Source of the DNA: Chitinophaga sp. YR573 | GTDB lineage: Bacteria > Bacteroidota > Bacteroidia > Chitinophagales > Chitinophagaceae | NCBI RefSeq assembly: GCF_900110995.1 | Contig: NZ_FOJF01000003.1 | Coordinates: 744,001 to 808,000 of the forward strand | Direction of reading: 5' to 3' | DNA length: 64,000 nucleotides | Shown here: positions 51,766 to 61,352 of the stretch, one piece after another | Numbering within the stretch: the first letter of the stretch is position 1 | Layout: each line of letters opens with the position of its first letter | Program-made: the position numbers and the translations under genes | The notes under the pieces: generated by a model | The model's database searches: none | What the model saw: the letters and a program-made list of their open reading frames with translations, nothing else | What the model was told of the DNA's origin: nothing

Positions 51766-53661
51766 TCAGGCTATATATTCCTTCTTAATCCCCAGTTTTT
51801 TCATCTTTGATTTCAAGGTGGAAGGAGGAATATTCAGTACTTCAGCTGCGGCCCCGGCTCCCCATATCCTTCCATTGCATTTTTTTAAAACCGTGATAAT
51901 ATAATCCCGTTCATTCTCATGGATCGTCTTCATACGTACTTCTTCAACAACAGTTTCCGTTTTCCGGGAGACAGGTATCAGCGCATCTTCTATAGTGGTT
52001 CCACTTGTAAGCAATACACTTCTTTCTATTACATGTTCCAGTTCACGAATATTGCCAGGCCAATGATAAGCCATCATATTCTTTAAGATCTTATCAGACA
52101 AGCCCGTGATTTTCTTTCCCGTCTTACGATTATAATAATTCATGAAATGATATGCCAGTGCAGGAATATCTTCCGTACGCTCCCTTAATGCAGGTAACAC
52201 TATGGGGAAAACGTTCAGCCGATAATATAAATCCAGCCGGAATCGCCCTTCGGCTACTTCTTTCTCTAAATTACGGTTCGTTGCCGTAATGATACGTACA
52301 TCTACTTTTATAGGGGTATTCGATCCTAAACGTTCGATCTCTTTCTCCTGTAATACACGTAATAGTTTTACCTGTAATTCCAGCGGCATTTCTCCTATTT
52401 CATCAAGGAATATCGTTCCTTTATCCGCCTGTTCAAATTTCCCTGTTCTCTTTTCTATGGCGCCCGTAAAAGCTCCCTTCTCATGACCAAATAATTCCGA
52501 CTCTATTAATGAAGCAGGTAATGCCGCGCAGTTTATTTTAATAAATGGTTGCCCCTGCCTGGGAGATAACTGGTGTATACAATCAGCGATTCTCTCTTTT
52601 CCTGTACCAGTCTCACCCATAATAAGCACAGAAGTATCTGCCGGAGCCACCTGTATGATGTGATCAAATACATTCAGCAGGAGATGGCTTTTTCCGATGA
52701 TCCCTTCAAACGCTTTTATGTTTGTTATTTCGGTGTTTTTAACTATGGTATTATGTACTGCCTCTTTTCTATCACTGATATCAGCAATCAGGATCTGCTC
52801 CAGTCGCCTGAATAAAGAAATATGATCTGCATGATAAGTATCAGGACGGCGGCTGTAAAAAGAGAAGTGAAAGAATGTTCCGTCAGGCAGATGTAAGGGA
52901 AATGAGAGATGAGATCTCATCTGAAAAGTACTGGCAATGAGCTTTTTTAAAGAGGGTTGTTTACAGATTTTCTCAAAGGCATCATCATTATACCAGATGG
53001 GAGTATTATCGATAACAGTAGCGGCGGATAAATTTATCACATCAGCCATTGTCAGACCTGTAATGGTCAATAACTCTTTGATTCGTATTGTCTGGTACTG
53101 ATCATATCCTATACGCAGAAATCCAATATCCTCAATAGAATTAAATCCTGCCAGTATAAAATCAAAAGGGATATGCGACTGGAATGCCTTTCCTATTTCA
53201 GCGAGTTTCTGTTCCCAGCCTTTGTGCTCCGAGATAATTTTGGTCAGTTGCTGCTGCAGCGTTGATTCTTTATTCAATGCAGATTCCTGGAGATGATCAT
53301 GACGATACTGCGCAATTTCCAGGGTAACCAACAGGTCTTTTTCCCGGAATGGCTTTACCAGGAAACCGGAAGGCTGGGTTGCTTTTGCCGCCATCAGCAC
53401 TTCTTCGTTTGAATTAGCAGACAGATATACGAAAGCAATATTTTCATTCTTCAATTGTCGTGCAAGATCTATCCCTGTTAGTTTTCCTTTCAGGAAGATA
53501 TCCAGTAATACTAAATCAGGTGTTGTTTGTTTCATGATCTCCTGTGCCTTTACCACAGAACGTGCGATGCCAATAACTTCATAGCCCGCCTTCACCAGTA
53601 TTAACCTGAGATAATCAGCTTCCACAAACTGATCTTCGACGATCAATATTTTCTCTTTCAT
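51766..53661 (-). CDS. Sigma-54-dependent response regulator
   Basis: This protein of 631 residues has a receiver (1-120, Asp54 in LLDIF, Lys103 in VKPF), a middle GAF-like region (about 150-300) and an AAA+ domain with Walker A GETGTGKE (349-356), the sigma-54 contact GAFTGA (396-401), Walker B GTIFLDE (415-421) and R-finger region. The C-terminus (about 590-631) is a Fis-type helix-turn-helix. It should activate sigma-54 promoters after phosphorylation. It is four bases downstream of a TPR sensor kinase, its obvious partner. Confidence 0.93.
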   Translation of the reverse strand: MKEKILIVEDQFVEADYLRLILVKAGYEVIGIARSVVKAQEIMKQTTPDLVLLDIFLKGKLTGIDLARQLKNENIAFVYLSANSNEEVLMAAKATQPSGFLVKPFREKDLLVTLEIAQYRHDHLQESALNKESTLQQQLTKIISEHKGWEQKLAEIGKAFQSHIPFDFILAGFNSIEDIGFLRIGYDQYQTIRIKELLTITGLTMADVINLSAATVIDNTPIWYNDDAFEKICKQPSLKKLIASTFQMRSHLSFPLHLPDGTFFHFSFYSRRPDTYHADHISLFRRLEQILIADISDRKEAVHNTIVKNTEITNIKAFEGIIGKSHLLLNVFDHIIQVAPADTSVLIMGETGTGKERIADCIHQLSPRQGQPFIKINCAALPASLIESELFGHEKGAFTGAIEKRTGKFEQADKGTIFLDEIGEMPLELQVKLLRVLQEKEIERLGSNTPIKVDVRIITATNRNLEKEVAEGRFRLDLYYRLNVFPIVLPALRERTEDIPALAYHFMNYYNRKTGKKITGLSDKILKNMMAYHWPGNIRELEHVIERSVLLTSGTTIEDALIPVSRKTETVVEEVRMKTIHENERDYIITVLKKCNGRIWGAGAAAEVLNIPPSTLKSKMKKLGIKKEYIA

Positions 53662-53665
53662 AAAT

Positions 53666-55861
53666 TTAGTTTGTTAATGTAAGATCAAATGCAATACTGA
53701 TAGATGTTCCATCATGATTAAAAATATTAAAATCCCCATCCATGTCCTCACTTAAGCCCTGCATAAGATTCATTCCCATAGAGTTTCGTGCATGTATATC
53801 AAACGCTGCAGGTAAACCAACACCATTATCCGTTATCGTCAATAATATTTTATGCTCCGATACCTGTGACAATGAAATAGTAATAATTCCTTCCCTGCTA
53901 TCCGGAAAAGCATATTTAATGGCATTTGTAATCGCCTCATTTAATATCAGTCCAAGAGGGATACAATGTGATAAATCCAGTTCAATACGATCTATATATA
54001 GTTTGAACTGGATAGCCTGCCGGATATTAAAACTATCCCTGAGATAATCTACCAGTTCATGTATATAATCAGGTATATTAATGGCAGATAGATTATCCGA
54101 CTGATATAATTTCTGATGTATCAGCGACATCGCATGTATCCTGTGCTGACTATCACTGATAGCCATTAATGCTTCTTCTGTTTTCAGATAACCGGATTGA
54201 GTTCCCAGTAAACCAATCACCATATGAAAGTTATTTTTTACCCTATGATGAATCTCTTTCACCAGCCAGTCTTTTTCTTTAATGAGATCTTCCAGAGAAG
54301 CATTTTTCTTTTGGATCTCTACCTGCTGTGCCTGTAATAATTTATGACTCCTGGCCCGGTGCTGCGTATGTTTATACAACAGGATGATAATAATCAGTAA
54401 CAAAACAATTCCCGACAGTGTGAAATTTTTAATTACCCTGCTTGCACGTAACCGGCTATTCTGCAACTGTGCCTGTTTTGTAAGCAACTGAATATTCTGT
54501 TCTTTAAAGGCCAGGTCCTTATCTTTCTGCTCAATATTATACACGATTTCCAACTGACTCACCTGCCTGCTCTTTGATTCATTAAACAGGGAATCATTTA
54601 ATGTTTTATAGAACTGATAATGAGCGATAGCAGAGATATAATTACCCTGGGTGGAATCCAGTTTGAACCACCATAAATGGTTAAGGGCTAAATTCATCAG
54701 TAAACCGGTTTTCTCCGTGAGCTTCAGGTATTTACGTGTTTCGGGATATTTATGTGTAGCCAGCAAAACAGGGATAACAGCACCATATAACAGACTGTTT
54801 TCTTCACTGTTCAATTCATACTTCTCAGATATGTTCAATAACTGTGTGCAGTATTTTTGTGCTACTGCATAGTTGTTAAGTTTTGCATAGATAGCAGTAA
54901 AACCCGAAACTATTCTTATCCGGCTGATAACATCTTCTGCGTTATATTCTTTTTCAATTTCGTGGAGAAAATGCAGGGCATCTATTGTTTTCCCCTGTCT
55001 TAGTAATACATGCGTAATATTAAAAGCTAATTCATGAACAGCATTATTATCTTTATATTTCTTCGCTACAGATAAGGCTTTCTGGAAATAGGTATTGGCT
55101 TTATCAAACTCATTCAGATTAAGATAAGTGATACCAAGACGGTTATAAATAGTACAGATCTGTTTACTGGAATCTCCTACCATCTCTGCTGTCTGAAGCG
55201 CCAGCAGACCATATCTGATCCCTTCTTTCTGATCTCCTGAGGCAGTAGATACAAATCCCAGTAAATCATATACACCCATCAATCGTAAGTAACCTATCTG
55301 CTGGTATATTTTTAAAGCCTGTTTAAGTGATTCCAGTGATTTTGAAAAATCCCCCTGTATCTGGTATAAATCTCCCAGCTCTTTAAATATATCTGCTTCT
55401 TTTTTCCGGCTTTTCGCTTTCTGAAATGCGTTCAGGGACAACTTCATTGCATGAATTCTTTCCGTAAGGCCATTCCCTGAAAATGAATAATACCCTGCCA
55501 GATCGAAATAGGCATCACCCAGTTCCATCAGGTAGTTATTCGCTTTGAAGATATCTATTGCTTTACTGGAAAAATATCTGCCTTTGGTGCTGTCTCCATT
55601 TACATGCACGATTTTGGACAACTGTTCATAACTGTTACCGATCCCTTTCTGATAAAACAGTGTATTACTGAGTTTCAGGGCAGCCAGTACATATAACGTG
55701 GCACTGTCCAGATCACTTTTTTTCCTGTTGTCTTTAAGGAAGTACTGATCGCTTAGTTGCAGTAATACATTCACGCGGGAAGTATCCTGCTGCGCTTTGG
55801 CCGATATAACAATTCCTGCCATCAGGAAGGTATATAACAGCAGCTTTAGCGATTTCTTCAT
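53666..55861 (-). CDS. TPR-containing sensor kinase, HisKA_2 type
   Basis: This protein of 731 residues begins with a signal peptide (KSLKLLLYTFLMAGIVISAKA), then tetratricopeptide-like helices (about 45-435), one membrane helix (about 478-498), a HisKA_2 dimerisation domain with His in KEIHHRVKNN, and a HATPase domain. The start at 55861 is preferred because the longer one (55894) would be encoded within a large inverted repeat. It is coupled to the sigma-54 regulator four bases downstream, an unusual pairing because HisKA_2 kinases more often use other output domains. Confidence 0.9.
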   Translation of the reverse strand: MKKSLKLLLYTFLMAGIVISAKAQQDTSRVNVLLQLSDQYFLKDNRKKSDLDSATLYVLAALKLSNTLFYQKGIGNSYEQLSKIVHVNGDSTKGRYFSSKAIDIFKANNYLMELGDAYFDLAGYYSFSGNGLTERIHAMKLSLNAFQKAKSRKKEADIFKELGDLYQIQGDFSKSLESLKQALKIYQQIGYLRLMGVYDLLGFVSTASGDQKEGIRYGLLALQTAEMVGDSSKQICTIYNRLGITYLNLNEFDKANTYFQKALSVAKKYKDNNAVHELAFNITHVLLRQGKTIDALHFLHEIEKEYNAEDVISRIRIVSGFTAIYAKLNNYAVAQKYCTQLLNISEKYELNSEENSLLYGAVIPVLLATHKYPETRKYLKLTEKTGLLMNLALNHLWWFKLDSTQGNYISAIAHYQFYKTLNDSLFNESKSRQVSQLEIVYNIEQKDKDLAFKEQNIQLLTKQAQLQNSRLRASRVIKNFTLSGIVLLLIIIILLYKHTQHRARSHKLLQAQQVEIQKKNASLEDLIKEKDWLVKEIHHRVKNNFHMVIGLLGTQSGYLKTEEALMAISDSQHRIHAMSLIHQKLYQSDNLSAINIPDYIHELVDYLRDSFNIRQAIQFKLYIDRIELDLSHCIPLGLILNEAITNAIKYAFPDSREGIITISLSQVSEHKILLTITDNGVGLPAAFDIHARNSMGMNLMQGLSEDMDGDFNIFNHDGTSISIAFDLTLTN

Positions 55862-55867
55862 ACCTAA

Positions 55868-55923
55868 ATATACCGTTTTATTTCGTGGTTTCAATCGTAC
55901 AACCGCGAAATAAAACAGTATAT
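55868..55923. promoter_or_regulatory. Large inverted repeat before the sensor kinase gene
   Basis: Arms of 23 bases (55868-55890 and 55901-55923) differ at two positions and are separated by ten bases. It lies between the kinase start and a divergent hydrolase start and may be a protein-binding site or an RNA hairpin. Confidence 0.65.
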
Positions 55924-55999
55924 CATATAATGTATTTGTTGTAATTACTTGATAGTTAGTAGATTATTTGTTTGGCCTTTCGTTTGGCTATTATAAGCA

Positions 56000-56779
56000 A
56001 TGGAAAACAACAAAATTCTCTTTATTACAGGTGCTTTTGTAAGCAGTAATTGCTGGGATGAGTGGAGGACATATTTTGAAGCCAGCGGATATACTACCAT
56101 GGCGCCTCCATGGCCGCATAAGAATGCCCCGGCAGAGGAGCTTAGAAACCGTCAGCCTGATGCTGCAATAGCATCTAACAGGTTGCAGGATCTCACTGAT
56201 TATTATGCGGAGATAGTCAGGCAGTTACCGGAAAAGCCTATACTGATTGGTCATTCTATTGGCGGTCTCATTGTGCAGCTTTTATTGCAACGTGGGCTGG
56301 GCATAGCAGGAGTTGCGATACATTCTGTTCCGCCGAAAGGGATATTCACATTGAAGTTATCTTTTCTGAAAGCAGGCTGGGGGGCACTGGGCTTCTTCAC
56401 TTCCACGAAGAAATCTTATATGATGACTTTCAAACAATGGTGTTACTCCTTTACCAACGGCATGACTACCGAACAGCAAACAGCATCCTATTATAAATAC
56501 GCCATACCGGAGTCAAAACTGATTGTAAGGGATACTGTTGGTAATGCTGCGAAAGTGAATTTTAAGAACCCGCATGCGCCTTTATTGCTGACTTCCGGTA
56601 GTGATGATCACTCAATACCTGCTTCTCTCAATTATTCCAATTATAAAAAGTATAAGAACAGTAATTCGGTAACTGACTATAAAGAATTCGAAGGGCGTAA
56701 TCATTTTGTATTAGGGCAGCCTACCTGGCAGGAGGATGCGGAGTATATACTGGCATGGATCAAATCTAAAATCGTTTAA
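56000..56779 (+). CDS. Alpha/beta hydrolase (Ser type)
   Basis: This protein of 259 residues has an alpha/beta hydrolase fold with nucleophile Ser86 in GHSIGG, a late acid in SGSDDHSIP and His in EGRNHFVLG. It starts with a strand and a GAFVSSNCW oxyanion region. No signal peptide was seen, so it is cytoplasmic. It is the first of three plus-strand genes with another hydrolase and a cupin. Its substrate, an ester or lactone, is not known. Confidence 0.85.
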   Translation: MENNKILFITGAFVSSNCWDEWRTYFEASGYTTMAPPWPHKNAPAEELRNRQPDAAIASNRLQDLTDYYAEIVRQLPEKPILIGHSIGGLIVQLLLQRGLGIAGVAIHSVPPKGIFTLKLSFLKAGWGALGFFTSTKKSYMMTFKQWCYSFTNGMTTEQQTASYYKYAIPESKLIVRDTVGNAAKVNFKNPHAPLLLTSGSDDHSIPASLNYSNYKKYKNSNSVTDYKEFEGRNHFVLGQPTWQEDAEYILAWIKSKIV

Positions 56780-56789
56780 AACTAAATAT

Positions 56790-57707
56790 ATGATACCCAA
56801 ACATTTATTGTTAGTAGCTTCTTTTTTTATGGTGCTAACTGTTACAGCAGCTGTTACCCCTGCATCTCCACCCGCTAACTTCAAAAGTGCAACAGCAGTG
56901 GTAAACGGTGTAAAGATTCATTACGTGATTGGTGGAAAGGGCGAACCCCTGGTACTAATCCATGGATTTGGCCAGAACTGGTACATGTGGAACCGCTTAC
57001 TTCCTGAGTTATCAAAACATTTCACTGTTATCGCTCCTGATCTCCGGGGTGTTGGAGAATCAGACAAACCTGCCGGTGGATACGATAAAAAAACAATGGC
57101 AGTAGATATCCACGAATTAGTTACAAAACTCGGTTATCACAATATCAATCTTGTAGGACATGATATAGGGTTGATGGTCGCTTATGCCTATGCAGCGCAA
57201 TTCGGGAATGAAGTTAAGAAGCTGGCATTACTCGATGCCCTGTTACCAGGAATAGATCCCGTATGGTCAGATTTCTCTAGCCGTGCGTGGTGGTTTGGCT
57301 TTTTCGCCCGACCTGTTGCCGGTGATCTTGTAAAAGGACAGGCAGGCGAATTCCTGACTGATTTCTGGCCGGTAGTGGGTCATATCAACAATGCTTTTAC
57401 AAAGGAAGAGACGAATGAATTTATCAGGGCTTATTCCACTCCGGGAGCTACTACCGGCAGCTTCCATTGGTTTGGCGCTTTCCCGCAGGATGCAGAGGAT
57501 AATCATGTTTTTATGAAGAATAAACTGCAGATGCCTGTCCTGGCAATGGGAGCAGAATATCAATCTGCCTCTTTCCTGGCGGATCATGTAAAAGTGGTAG
57601 CTGTAAATGTAACCGAAACCAAAATTATGGGAGCGGGGCATTGGATTGTACAGGAGGCTACGGATCAGGTGCAGAAAGGATTAATGGACTTCTTTATAAG
57701 TAAATAA
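56790..57707 (+). CDS. Exported alpha/beta hydrolase (Asp type, epoxide hydrolase/dehalogenase-like)
   Basis: This protein of 305 residues has a signal peptide (about 1-25). The nucleophile position is Asp125 in LVGHDIGL, as in epoxide hydrolases, haloalkane and fluoroacetate dehalogenases; HGFGQNWYMW (59-68) is the HG oxyanion motif, and GAGHWIVQE carries the His. It is ten bases downstream of a Ser-type hydrolase gene. The start at 56790 puts the signal peptide first; an ATG at 56736 overlaps the previous gene. Confidence 0.87.
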   Translation: MIPKHLLLVASFFMVLTVTAAVTPASPPANFKSATAVVNGVKIHYVIGGKGEPLVLIHGFGQNWYMWNRLLPELSKHFTVIAPDLRGVGESDKPAGGYDKKTMAVDIHELVTKLGYHNINLVGHDIGLMVAYAYAAQFGNEVKKLALLDALLPGIDPVWSDFSSRAWWFGFFARPVAGDLVKGQAGEFLTDFWPVVGHINNAFTKEETNEFIRAYSTPGATTGSFHWFGAFPQDAEDNHVFMKNKLQMPVLAMGAEYQSASFLADHVKVVAVNVTETKIMGAGHWIVQEATDQVQKGLMDFFISK

Positions 57708-57717
57708 AAACACATTG

Positions 57718-58206
57718 ATGAAAACATTCCTTTTTTTGTTGCTCATAATATCTGCATTCAATATATCATCCTCCCGTGCGCAGGCAGCCCACAGTGGACA
57801 GCTCCGGATGACCCAACAGGAAATCATTGCAACAAAAGCAACTGATCCTTCTGCTCCTGGTTCCTCTAATTCATCAGCAGTGCAGGTGGTAGTTATTTTC
57901 GGAGATCCTTCCAAAGCAGGTCTTTATACCATCCTGTTAAAAGTAGCCGCCAATACACAAATCGCTGCTCACCTTCATCCGGATGCACGCGTTGGTACGG
58001 TAGTTTCAGGCACCTGGTATTTCGGTTATGGCGACAAGTTCGATAAAAGCAAACTGAAAATGCTTCCCACTGGTAGCGTGTATTCAGAAGTTGCTGATCA
58101 GAATCATTTCGCCATGACCAAAGAACCAGTTATCGTTGAGATCACCGGTTATGGCCCTTCAGGAGTCACCTACGTTAATGCGGCAGATGATCCTAAGAAA
58201 CACTAA
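57718..58206 (+). CDS. Exported cupin protein
   Basis: This protein of 162 residues has a signal peptide (about 1-22) and a cupin fold with His residues in AAHLHPDARVGTVVSGTWYFGYGD (about 81-104) that can bind a metal ion. Cupins range from enzymes to sugar binders. It is ten bases downstream of the exported hydrolase gene, so both probably act on the same compound in the periplasm. A terminator follows, ending the three-gene unit. Confidence 0.82.
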   Translation: MKTFLFLLLIISAFNISSSRAQAAHSGQLRMTQQEIIATKATDPSAPGSSNSSAVQVVVIFGDPSKAGLYTILLKVAANTQIAAHLHPDARVGTVVSGTWYFGYGDKFDKSKLKMLPTGSVYSEVADQNHFAMTKEPVIVEITGYGPSGVTYVNAADDPKKH

Positions 58207-58234
58207 ATTCTCATATAGGTAGATAACAAATGCA

Positions 58235-58257
58235 AAGCCCGCTCCAGCAGCGGGTTT
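58235..58257 (+). terminator. Terminator after the hydrolase-cupin operon
   Basis: AAGCCCGCT pairs with AGCGGGTTT (one G-T pair) around loop CCAGC, followed by T-rich sequence, about 29 bases after the cupin stop. Confidence 0.75.
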
Positions 58258-58318
58258 TGTATTTATAAAAAATATCGTTTTAAATTTAATGATCTTTGTT
58301 CTTATCAATGAAAATTCC

Positions 58319-60664
58319 ATGAAGATCAACTTTATCCTGATAACCCTCTTTTGTCAATTCCAGCTTTTTGCCCAACAGAAGCCTATCGGCATTACATTTA
58401 AAGCTTCTGCCAATAGTTTCCCCCTTGCAGCCAACGGCAAAGCTGCTACTATAATTTCTGATGTACAGGATGAAGAAGTTGTCAGCATCGCAGTAGATGC
58501 CTTAAAAAGCGATATTAGACAGGTTACGGGCGCAGAGATAACGAATGAGAAATACGCTGTAATCGTAGGCACTCTTGGCAAATCTAAAATCATTGACGAA
58601 CTGGTAAGATTAAAAAAAATCCAGATCAGTAACATACAACACCAATGGGAAACATTTTCCATTAGTCTGGTTTCATCTCCGATGAAAGGAATTGACCAGG
58701 CTCTGGTCATCTTTGGCAGTGATCCAAGAGGCACCGCCTTCGGCGTATTCGAGCTTTCGAAAATGATAGGAGTATCCCCATTCGTATGGTGGGCAGACGT
58801 GACCCCGGAACACAGGGATGAGCTATATGTAACAGGCAACAAAAGTATCACAGGTCCGCCTTCTGTAAAATACCGCGGGATATTCATTAATGATGAAGAC
58901 TGGGGATTACATCCGTGGGCCGCAAAACATATGGATACAACTATAAAAGACATCGGGCCGAGAACCTATCAGAAAGTATTCGAACTTATGTTAAGGCTGA
59001 AAGCTAATTATCTATGGCCTGCCATGCATCCCTGCACAAAAGCATTCTGGTACTATCCGGAAAATCCGGTACTGGCCAGAAAATACGATATCATCCTCGG
59101 AGCGAGCCACTGTGAACCATTATTAAGAAACAACATCTTTGAATGGGACCATAATTTTAAAAATGAATATGGCATAACAGCAGGGGAATGGCGTTACGAT
59201 AAAAACAAAGAACAGATAGACAAATACTGGAACGACCGGGTATTACAATCCAGGAATAACCCAGCCGTTTACACTGTAGGCATGAGAGGGATACATGATG
59301 GCAGCATGCCTGGCCCAGGTTCCAAAGAAGAAAAGAAAACGCTGCTGGAACAGGTGATCGCCGATCAACGCAGAATGTTAAGTGATGGTTTGGGAAAATC
59401 TGCCGGTGAAATCCCTCAGATCTTTTGTCCGTATAAAGAGGTATTAGATTTATACAGATTAAACATGCGTTTACCGGATGATATCACACTGGCATGGGCA
59501 GATGATAACTTCGGATATATGCGCCAGTTATCCAACCCTCAGGAACAAAAGAGAAGCGGTGGCAGTGGGGTCTATTATCACTTATCCTACTGGGGGGCTC
59601 CCCAGGATTATCTATGGCTCTCTACCATATCTCCAACGCTTATCAGTTATGAACTCACAAAAGCTTACGAATTAAACGCCAGAAGACTCTGGGTCTTCAA
59701 TGTAGGAGATATCAAACCCGCCGAAATGGAACTTCAGTTTGCCATGGACTTCGCCTGGGACATTCATAAATGGACGCCGGAGCAAGCTTCACATTACCCC
59801 GAATACTGGGCGGAAAATACTTTCGGTAAAGAATTCGCTAAACCTATTGGTGATATTAAAAAAGAATATTACCATCTGGCTGCTGCAGGAAAACCTGAAC
59901 ACCTGGATAAAATTCAATACACTAGTGAAGAGATAGAAAAACGTTTAGCAGATTATCAGTCTCTTGTTGCGAAATCACAGGCTATAAGCAAACTTATTCC
60001 CGCACGTTTAACAGATGCTTATTTCGAATTAATAGGTTATCCGGTAGAAGCTGCCTGCAGCATGAATGAGAAAGTATTGGGGAAATCAAATGAGGCATTT
60101 AAAAACATACAAATACTTACCGAAAAATATAATAAAGAAATTGCCAATGGTAAATGGGATGGAATGATGGATGATGCACCGCGAAGACTTAAAATATTCC
60201 AGACGCCGGAGACAATAACAACGCCCGAAATGATACAGCAATCCGTGATAATAACTCCCGCAGTTAACTATATACACAAAAGCAAAGAGCTAAAGAGTAT
60301 AGAAGGCCTGGGTATTGAAAGCAGCGGTCTTACAGTCTGGCCTATGAAAATATATACAGACACTCCTTATGTGGAGTATAAAATGCTATTTCATAAGGGA
60401 GATAATAAAATAACCGTAAGATGTTTACCTGATTTTCCCCTGTATCCTGGGATGAAATTAAGATATGCTATCTCAATTGATCATGCAACGCCGGTATTTA
60501 TAGATATCGCAACAGTTGCGGAATCCAAACCCTGGTCAGTAAATATCCTCAGAGGATATGCAGCAGGGGAAAGCGCCTACACCAGTGATGTCAGCGGGGA
60601 AAAGACAGTCCGCATTTATTTCCCGGACCCGGGATTGGTTGTCAGTGATATTGTGCAATGGTAG
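58319..60664 (+). CDS. GH115-type glycoside hydrolase (alpha-glucuronidase-like)
   Basis: This protein of 781 residues has a signal peptide (about 1-18) and the GH115 pattern: DPRGTAFGVFELSKMIGVSPFVWWADV, KYRGIFINDEDWGL, LKANYLWPAMH, VGMRGIHDGSMPGPG, AWADDNFGYMRQL, RLWVFNVGDIKPAEMELQFAMDFAWD. Family members remove 4-O-methyl-glucuronic acid from xylan. The C-terminal beta part is shorter than in many members (about 950). The start at 58319 was chosen because the signal peptide follows at once. It is not in a visible gene cluster for xylan use. Confidence 0.9.
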   Translation: MKINFILITLFCQFQLFAQQKPIGITFKASANSFPLAANGKAATIISDVQDEEVVSIAVDALKSDIRQVTGAEITNEKYAVIVGTLGKSKIIDELVRLKKIQISNIQHQWETFSISLVSSPMKGIDQALVIFGSDPRGTAFGVFELSKMIGVSPFVWWADVTPEHRDELYVTGNKSITGPPSVKYRGIFINDEDWGLHPWAAKHMDTTIKDIGPRTYQKVFELMLRLKANYLWPAMHPCTKAFWYYPENPVLARKYDIILGASHCEPLLRNNIFEWDHNFKNEYGITAGEWRYDKNKEQIDKYWNDRVLQSRNNPAVYTVGMRGIHDGSMPGPGSKEEKKTLLEQVIADQRRMLSDGLGKSAGEIPQIFCPYKEVLDLYRLNMRLPDDITLAWADDNFGYMRQLSNPQEQKRSGGSGVYYHLSYWGAPQDYLWLSTISPTLISYELTKAYELNARRLWVFNVGDIKPAEMELQFAMDFAWDIHKWTPEQASHYPEYWAENTFGKEFAKPIGDIKKEYYHLAAAGKPEHLDKIQYTSEEIEKRLADYQSLVAKSQAISKLIPARLTDAYFELIGYPVEAACSMNEKVLGKSNEAFKNIQILTEKYNKEIANGKWDGMMDDAPRRLKIFQTPETITTPEMIQQSVIITPAVNYIHKSKELKSIEGLGIESSGLTVWPMKIYTDTPYVEYKMLFHKGDNKITVRCLPDFPLYPGMKLRYAISIDHATPVFIDIATVAESKPWSVNILRGYAAGESAYTSDVSGEKTVRIYFPDPGLVVSDIVQW

Positions 60665-60725
60665 AACTTTAACAAAATTTATAATATTACAATCCTAAAT
60701 TGCAATTATAAGTTTTTCACGCTGT

Positions 60726-61352
60726 ATGCTACATCTGCAACAATTCAAAAAACACTACCACCACCGTCTGGTACTCGCTATCGACGATCTTCGTATCTCT
60801 CCCGGTATCTATTGGGTCAAAGGGGTAAATGGCTCCGGGAAAAGCACGCTGTTAAAAGCATTGGCTGGTATTTTACACTTTGAAGGAGACATAGTATTAA
60901 GTAACAGTCTGAATGTAAAAAGACAAACAAGGGCTTATAGGAGCCTGGTCAATTTCGCAGAAGCAGAACCTGTCTTTCCGCCTTATCTCAGCGGCCGGGA
61001 AATGACGGAACTGTTCATCAGCGCAAAAAATGGTACACAAGCCCAGGCGGAAGGTTATATCAGCAGCATGCAGATGCAGGATTATATAAACGATCCTGTA
61101 AGCACCTATTCCAGTGGGATGTTAAAAAAGCTATCCCTGGTGCTGGCCTTCATAGGAAACCCTTCTCTCATCCTTCTGGACGAACCGTTGATAACAATGG
61201 ACAGTGCCTCTCTGCTGGTATTATATAAATGGATACGGGAGAGTAACGCCAGCTTCTTATTATCCTCTCACCAGGAACCGGAAGCCGGTAGTTTAAAAAC
61301 CACTGGTACATTGCTGGTGGCAGAACAAACCCTTAAACTGGTTGAACCATGA
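60726..61352 (+). CDS. ABC transporter ATP-binding protein, single domain
   Basis: This protein of 208 residues has Walker A GVNGSGKST (33-41), a signature with the variant YSSGMLKK, Walker B LILLDEP and the H-loop in SSHQEPE. Such short ATPases serve two-gene exporters. It overlaps the next gene, a six- to ten-helix membrane protein, by four bases, so the two form one transporter. A methyltransferase-TPR gene follows on the same strand. Cargo unknown. Confidence 0.88.
   Translation: MLHLQQFKKHYHHRLVLAIDDLRISPGIYWVKGVNGSGKSTLLKALAGILHFEGDIVLSNSLNVKRQTRAYRSLVNFAEAEPVFPPYLSGREMTELFISAKNGTQAQAEGYISSMQMQDYINDPVSTYSSGMLKKLSLVLAFIGNPSLILLDEPLITMDSASLLVLYKWIRESNASFLLSSHQEPEAGSLKTTGTLLVAEQTLKLVEP

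Noticed and set aside
55971..55991. Possible sigma-54 promoter TGGC...TTTGGC before the hydrolase gene
   Set aside because: The -12 part reads TGGC where TTGC is expected and the spacing is off by one; more likely a chance TTTGGC direct repeat.
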